A stretch of DNA of 64,000 nt from positions 2,852,001 through 2,916,000 of the forward strand of contig OY754476.1 in the NCBI GenBank assembly GCA_963575645.1, read 5' to 3'. This document shows, one piece after another, positions 57,601-64,000 of this stretch. Origin of the DNA: Xanthostigma xanthostigma (Eukaryota; Arthropoda; Insecta; Raphidioptera; Raphidiidae). Under the pieces are notes generated by a model. It was not told where the DNA came from and searched no databases. It saw only the letters and a program-made list of their open reading frames with translations. The translations under genes were made by a program, and so were the position numbers. The first letter of the stretch is position 1; every line of letters begins with the position of its first letter.

Positions 57601-57826
57601 TCTATACTAATATATAAAGCTGAAGAGTTTGTTTGTTTGTTTGGTTGAACGCGCTAATCTCACGAACTACTGGTTCGAATTGAAAAAAAAAAAATTGTTG
57701 AATCAGATCATCATGAAATTTGGACAAAACATTTATCTCAGTAAACTGAGATGAATGTGCGTACTCATGTGCCTCCCCCCCATTCGTTCTTTTGCACCCG
57801 CATGAAACCGGGCGAGACCGCACTAG
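57601..57826 (+). mobile_element. Helitron-type element, ACCCGGGTGCAAAA family, copy 3 (short)
   Basis: It starts A|TCTATACTAATATATAAAG, includes the GCTGAAGAGTTTGTTTGTTT terminus and ends GACCGCACTAG|T. Compared with copies 1 and 2 it lacks about 120 bp of the middle (the GGACGGACAAATT block). The 102-codon minus-strand frame overlapping it is not a gene. Confidence 0.8.
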
Positions 57827-59902
57827 TTTCATATAAAACCTGGTCAATTGCAAGTGTTCCCGCGACCGACGAGGGTTCGTACAAATAACACACGGATAGA
57901 TTATGCACATACCATAAATTTAATTGAACCTCCTTAAATCTGTATTATAATAGCACAAATAGTAAAGATTTTGCGAACCGCATAACTGAGTTTTTAGTGT
58001 TCCGTGCAAAACGTAAAAAGGAAAAATAATTTTAGTGAACTGATGTTGTCCTAGAATAGAATGGGGAACAGTCCAGTTAAAAAATAAATTGTGAAGTAAT
58101 AAGCTTGTAAGACGCCTCCACAATAATACGACTTTATTTAGCGAAATGGAGTGAGTGACCTATAACAAATTGACGAAATAAAATAAATCTAAGAAATCTT
58201 TTATAGCTCTATAACTTAAGCTACGAACTGTTGAAACTGTTTTCAGTAATTAAAATGAAACTGCTAATAATGATACTTCAGTCTATGGTACAAATCTTTT
58301 GACGTCAGATGTGTATTTCACTGTATTAGGTATATAAAAAGATATATTATAGCATATCTTTACTATCAGTACTGACATAAACTAATAACAGAATTTCGTT
58401 ATTTTCAAAAGCACGTGATGTCGATAGTACTTAAAGACTGGTTTTTCGTAAATATATTTAATAATAAAAATTGTTTCTAGGGAAATTTTAGAACTCTTCT
58501 TATTCGTTAATGTCTGAAATATAATTAAAGAATTGCTAAATTAAAAAATAATTATACAGGAAAAGATTAAGCGTTGAAACGTTACAAGTCAAGCTGCCAC
58601 CTTGAAATAAGTGAGCAAAACGCTTATAAACGTCTTAAATAAGCTTTTTTTCCCGTCTTCCCAAGAAGAAATCACAGATAAATACTTAACTTCGTTAAAG
58701 AAGTCTCAACCCTTTCCGCTTAATGACCTGTCTGGCATTTGGTCCGGCGAAATATTGCCATCATTAACTTGATGAATAATAATTCTAAAGAAAAAAATGC
58801 CTATTCAACAAAACCTACCCTGTTGTCTGTACAACAGATCCGATGAAAATGTGAACACCCCGATACTAGAGAGCGAAAGTGTAAAACTTTTCATTTGCTC
58901 TCATTCAGGAATGTGTTGACTTTCATTGTCAAATTCTACATTTTTAAAGGGCCATTCACATAGTCACACGATTTTTGACATTAATTCTTTGTACCTTTCG
59001 CACAAAAACCTCAATCATAGGTATATATTTTGAAGTTATAGTTCGTTAAAAAATGATGAGAGTGAATTTTTACGATGTAGTATCAAAATTAACACGGTGA
59101 AGCTGCTGAATGTAACATCAAAATTAACATGATGACCGCGAACGCACTTCTGTCTAAACGCGTACATTAAAACAACATGTTTTATTTTACCGCCACCGCG
59201 GCCGCCTTGGTCTGTGAGAGCCTTTAAAACTTACTCTAAAAATCCTGCGTACTGAAATTTAATATGCAAGTATTGTGAATTTTTCTAATATTTTTTTGTT
59301 TATTTCCCATCCCTGTATCACGTGTTCGACTGATCTGGCCGAAGGGATGAGTAGAAGAAGAAAGGGTTTCCGAAAGGGTAGCATTGAATTTCCCTACATC
59401 ACTCAAACCCCAACTCAAGTGCTGAGGGCATGGCGTCAATCATATACATGTGTTATTTTGTGGAACAAGTGACTATAGCTGTAGACCAGGGATGTAGAAA
59501 ATTCGATTGAGTAGAAAAATCGTGTCCGAGATACAAGTTCGATTTTGATTGCACTATTCTCAAATCGTAAAAAAAAATAGTTTTCCGCATGATGGCTGTG
59601 CTTACGTATGTTGATTTCTATAGATTTTTTGAAGTGAACCTTTTTTTTGACGCGCTACGTGGATAATTAGGCCTGGATCAGACGAAAAGTTGAACTCTTC
59701 CCCGTCTTCAACTTTAAGCGGTAGTTGAGAGGAAAGAGTGGGAGAATCGTTTCTACTCTATCTGTCAAAGCGTCATGTACAGTGTATACAAAGCATTTTT
59801 AAATCCTGGTAATTTTTTAAATTAATTTTCATAGTTTTTACATGAAAAGAAGGCGAAGCAATAATTGATTATTAATGCCTTTCACGGCACCTAATAGTTT
59901 GA
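57827..59902. other. Unique stretch, best conserved-element candidate at 58580-58780
   Basis: The patch 58580-58780 (AGCTGCCACCTTGAAATAAG, TTCCGCTTAATGACCTGTCT, GGTCCGGCGAAATATTGCCA) is complex, has no ORF and contains homeodomain-type TAATGA and ATTAA words. ATCAAAATTAACACGGTGA at 59083 recurs as ATCAAAATTAACATGATGA at 59118, a short direct repeat. Confidence 0.35.
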
Positions 59903-60165
59903 ATTTTTTGACGTGATAACGTCTTATAAATTGATGAAACACCGGCTGCACGCACGAAAAAGTGTCACGTTCCGCCTGAGCCTGAGCGTGCAAGCGAGAG
60001 CGCGGTATAAGCGATAGAGAGGCACGATCGGCCCAAGTGTCGGCTTGTGCGCATTTCTCTCTCTTCTCGCGTGACATCAGAGAGTTCATCAATGTTTCTT
60101 TATGACGTTATCACGTAAAACTATCGTCCGTAAACCGACTTTACAGACAACCAATTTTTTTTTTT
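59903..60165 (+). mobile_element. MITE, TGACGTGATAACGTC family, copy 4, variant middle
   Basis: Both ends match the other copies. The middle differs: after ATCGGCCCAAGTG it continues with GTCGGCTTGTGCGCATTTCT and a CGCGTGACATCAGAGAG segment instead of the GACAGCTACTAAAATTTAGG segment. The two internal types show that at least two subfamilies with common ends are present. Confidence 0.8.
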
Positions 60166-63100
60166 AATTTTTCACAGTAAGCATTCTAGGCTTATTGATT
60201 TTGGTGTCAATCGGATCAGTGGTTTTGAAAATAAACGCAATCTTATACATATTTCATATCGACAATAATATTGCCAGAGCTTTTTGGCAATATATTTCAT
60301 AAATTATTTTGAAAAATGATTTTGGCACATGGAAGTCATGTATGGTTTTCATATCGATGTTTGAATTTGTAAATGTTTTTTGTCTTATTATTATAAATAT
60401 TTAATTAATTGTATAAATAATCGAAAATATTTATTTTCAAAAAGTTTGCTCATCCCTGATGTAGACGAATGCTGATGCAGGAAATTCAACGCCAACAAGA
60501 TGGTTCAACTTATGCTTGGTTTATTTTATTTTTTGCAAATAATCACAATCATACAGAAACACGAATTATTTTTGCTTTCAATTTGTTTTTCTTTCAATCT
60601 TTAGATAGCTTTTTATTTTACAATCAACCTTACTTTAATAGAGTTATTCCATGTTTAAATTATTCTTTGAAAATTAAATTAGGTAGCCTTTTTTCGACTT
60701 GTTTTCATTAACAGTATTTATTTTAAAAATGGCAAATTTTAAATTTTTATGAGGTGAGTTTAATAGGGATTTAATGAGAATTTATCTATATCTAATATAG
60801 AACTGCAACCCAAAACTAAAATTTGTAATGTAATATCTCTACTGATTTCTTTGGGGAATTAAGTGGGTATTTTAGTCTAGCGGTACACATTTTGACATTT
60901 TTTCATATTTGATAAAAAAAAAACAAAAAATTATTTTTACTCTCCATTTTTTATCAAATATTTAGTGATGTGTTAGGAATACACAATAAAATTAAAAAAT
61001 GCGAAATTCAAATAGTTACAAATTAAGTGGGGGTAAAAAAGTGGTGCGTCCTGGTTGACACAAATCCAACCCTTCTAGTAATCAGAAACAAAAAAAATAT
61101 TCCTAATTTGTTAGGATGGCATTATAGCCCCTACCTAAAACAGGAGAAAATACATTTTTTTCGCAGAATTGAAAAAATTGTTATTTTTTGCCCTTTTTTC
61201 AGTTTTTATTTTTTTTTTTAAATCGTAAATGTAAAAATTTTGACATAATTTTGGTAGGGACGATAGAGGGTGATATAGAGAAAGTTCATACTAAATTTCA
61301 AGTAAATCGGTTTGTATGAACTCGAGACATCATGTCAACCGTGTTGAAAAAAGTAGTTTCGAAAAAACGTATATTTAAAGATTTGAGCTAAGATTCAGGC
61401 TAGTTATATTATATGTAGCTAAATATAGAGCTATATCTTCGTAAACAATTGAAATTTTGAAAAGTCCTTTGGAGGATAATGTTCTTGAAGGGTTAAACTT
61501 TGAAAATACGAAGAAAATATCGGTTTTTTTAAAATTCAAATAGAATACTCCCTTAAAATGTTAATCTGTATTCCTTGGGATACGTCACTGAGTTAGTATA
61601 CAGAGAAAAGACAATTGAGTGTGTAAAAAGCGCCTTAAATTTTAAAGCGTATAGATTTAGAATGGATCCAAAAAACGAAAATATGTTTTTTGTTTATGTT
61701 CAATTTGTACTATCATGAACATTGTACGAATGAATGGTTTTGAAATGTCTGCGAGGCATTTTGTAACTTCTACTACGTGTCTTGTTAAATGTAGGCCAAA
61801 ATTGGACTTCACTTGTTGCTTGATAGTGTTAATCTTTTTTGTGGCCCCTCGCTATACGCACTTTTGTTTCGTGTTTTGTATGTCAAAAAGATGTTTTTCA
61901 CTAAATATGTTTTATTTTGTCTGTGTGGCTTCTCGCTTAATACATTTAATTATTGCGTGATATTATTAAATTTTGTGTCTAGAATTATCTTGTTTTTTTG
62001 CTGTCTCGTTTCTTTAATTATTATCTAAGTTTAATATTTTTTTGTTCAGTTTTTATATTATTATGTTGAACTAATAGGTATTACGTTCAAAACTTAACGC
62101 ACTGAATGAACAATATTTGGCAAATGACGAGGTCATTGGTTGACGTTAACAATGATAATTAAAAATAAATTCTGGTAGTTATTCATTGTTTCACAAACAT
62201 TTGAGTGCCAAAAAATGTCAAAAGAATATTTTTCACTCGTCACAACAATAGTAAACATAGTAACACTGAAAAAATGAGAAACAACACAAAATAATGGTGT
62301 AATACCCATGTATATAGTAAATATCTAAATCAATAATGAGCAACAATTAAACATTTTTTTTAAATACACCAATAAAGTGCCATAGTTCTATTATATTCTG
62401 AGACAGCCATTTTTGAAATTATGCAATTTTAGAAAAACATATTATCCAAACAGTGCCACTTTTAACGCACGGATAATTATTAAAAACTAACATACACAAA
62501 TAAATCTACGAAAATTAAAAACGTGAAAACCCCATGTTAAAGACTTTCATCTGCGGCTAAATAATTTTTTTTGGACGTGAAAGTCGTATCAGAAACGAAG
62601 TATTAAAGTTGCAAAGTTAAAAATAATGCTTGAAATTTATCGACCCAGTACGTCCACCATAAAATTCACGTCACTTCCACCACACGAGTTCATTTTTGAA
62701 CCAATGGATAAATATTTTTATCATGTCTTTTTTTATATAAAACGCGCCCAGCTACAGATTTTTTCAAGTCTTCAGTGGGCTTTATCGAATAAAATTCTAA
62801 ATAGTTGTTTCTACATCAATATCGTAATTATTTTATGAACCAGCGTGACATCATGTTAAAAAAAGCGATTAGCGGGTTTTAACAGAACACGAGTCATAAA
62901 ATCATTACCATCGAGCTACTAGTGTGAAAAAGAGTCATTTTACAACCGCTATACACTCATTAAAAGCAGCCGTGCAAAAAAATTTTTTAAGTTCAGTTTT
63001 TAATATGCAAAATTTTTGAGAAATATTTTTATTTTTGTGATTATCTTTGAATGTCCATTTGCTTATAGTCACTGCTGCAATTTTTGCAGTTTTTCTTTGT

Positions 63101-64000
63101 TATGTACCACTTTTTTAGATAAGTAACTTTTATAGTTTTGGGGACAGATATTCTCGCGTGAAATACTATATCTGTAATATCAATGCTGGTTTTGACAAAT
63201 ACAATTCGGATAAAAGTACTTAAATTTTCGGAATCATTTGCTGCTGTACCAAGTATATTCAAAATCGGTCTAGCCATTCTCGAATAGACAAAGATTCTAA
63301 AACCATTTTTCCCTGTTTTGTTGTCAAAAAAGATAGCTAATAACACTTAAAATCTCAAAAGAAAATGAAATTAGATCCAAAATGTCATTACTAATTTATA
63401 TAAATATTGATTAATGTAAAAAATAATACTTAAAGACTCATTCAGCGTACAGTTTTATTGTTCCCTAACTGTATTTAAAATGGGAATCGATGATTGGTGA
63501 ATAGGAGACAGATGCTTTTCTGTTTCACTGAACTGACAGAATTGTTCAGCTGTTCAGTCGTGCGGTAATTGAGTTCAAAATATTTAGTAATTTAGTTCTT
63601 CGGAGTTCCGTTGTCTTTTATATTATATAAGGTGTAACACTAAATCTCGAATAATAAAATCGTATACAAACATTGAAGGATCAAAACCCAAAATTTTCAA
63701 AATGATTGATTCGTTTTATAATATTCTTAATGACCCATCATGAATCTAGTTTGTAATGCAATTTTTATAACGAGTAGCGACATTGTATTAATAACGGGTT
63801 ATTACTTTGCGCACGAGAGCGAAAAAGGGTAATTTTACTAACGCATTTACATGAAAAGTAATTATTTTATAGTAATTTTTGACCAGTTTCATAAATCCAC
63901 TGTCTTAGGAGTGGCTTGTGGTGGGTGCAATAGGTCAAAAATTTCTTCCGGTGGTATTTCCCAGTCTAACAGAACCTAAAACCGAAGCGGCAGAAGTTTT
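60166..64000. other. AT-rich terminal stretch, no gene supported
   Basis: Frames of 60-101 codons are scattered and unrecognisable. TTTCAAGTAAATCGGT (61298), and AAAATCGGTCTAGCCATTCT (63262), are of the type seen in dispersed insect repeats. TCATCATGTCAACCGTG-like words near 61330 have no partner here. Confidence 0.4.

Overview
This window looks like insect nuclear DNA. It is strongly AT-rich and has no dense gene array. It holds many short non-autonomous transposable elements, spliceosomal signals around one short exon, and Helitron ends of the kind common in Lepidoptera and some other insects. Order-level assignment is an inference from repeat style only; Hemiptera or another insect order cannot be excluded. 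No open reading frame exceeds 137 codons, and none of the long ones reads like a known protein. I see no rRNA, tRNA, bacterial or viral gene.

Gene content: the only convincing coding segment is a 120-bp exon at 33956-34075 (+). It sits between an AG acceptor and a GTGAGT donor, is phase 0 at both ends, and encodes 40 acidic, Ser/Thr-rich residues. I do not recognise the gene. If the exon is real, most of the window is probably intron of one long gene on the + strand, roughly 34 kb upstream and 30 kb downstream of the exon, which is common for insect developmental regulators (inference).

Repeat layout: (1) Foldback elements with long inverted arms lie at about 0.75, 1.1, 5.0, 12.3, 16.3, 16.8, 22.6, 28.0, 29.4, 30.9, 31.0, 32.4, 45.4, 48.5, 49.2 and 51.0 kb. 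(2) Helitron-type elements (TC start, CTAG end, inserted between A and T) lie at 13.9, 20.5, 34.6, 36.5, 39.4, 40.2, 40.5, 56.2 and 57.6 kb. (3) A MITE family with TGACGTGATAACGTC-type ends has copies at 2.96, 6.6, 10.0 and 59.9 kb. (4) A hAT-type MITE at 52.5 kb retains perfect terminal repeats and a near-perfect 8-bp target duplication. (5) Tandem arrays lie at 3.84-4.0 kb and 18.8-19.05 kb, and a run of 20 G lies at 51.67 kb.

Between the repeats, moderately GC-richer, non-repetitive islands of 150-300 bp recur every few kb. They are the best candidates for enhancers or conserved non-coding elements, but nothing here proves conservation.

The most unusual signal is a small hairpin motif, of the form (C)TGAAGAAG - 5-bp stem - 6-nt loop - GAAACGT, shared by at least two otherwise different foldback families and in weaker form by a third. 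It resembles the conserved core of hammerhead ribozymes known from Penelope-like retroelements, with one extra nucleotide. One family copy at 49.2 kb has also expanded its centre into alternating forward and reverse copies of a 35-nt module.
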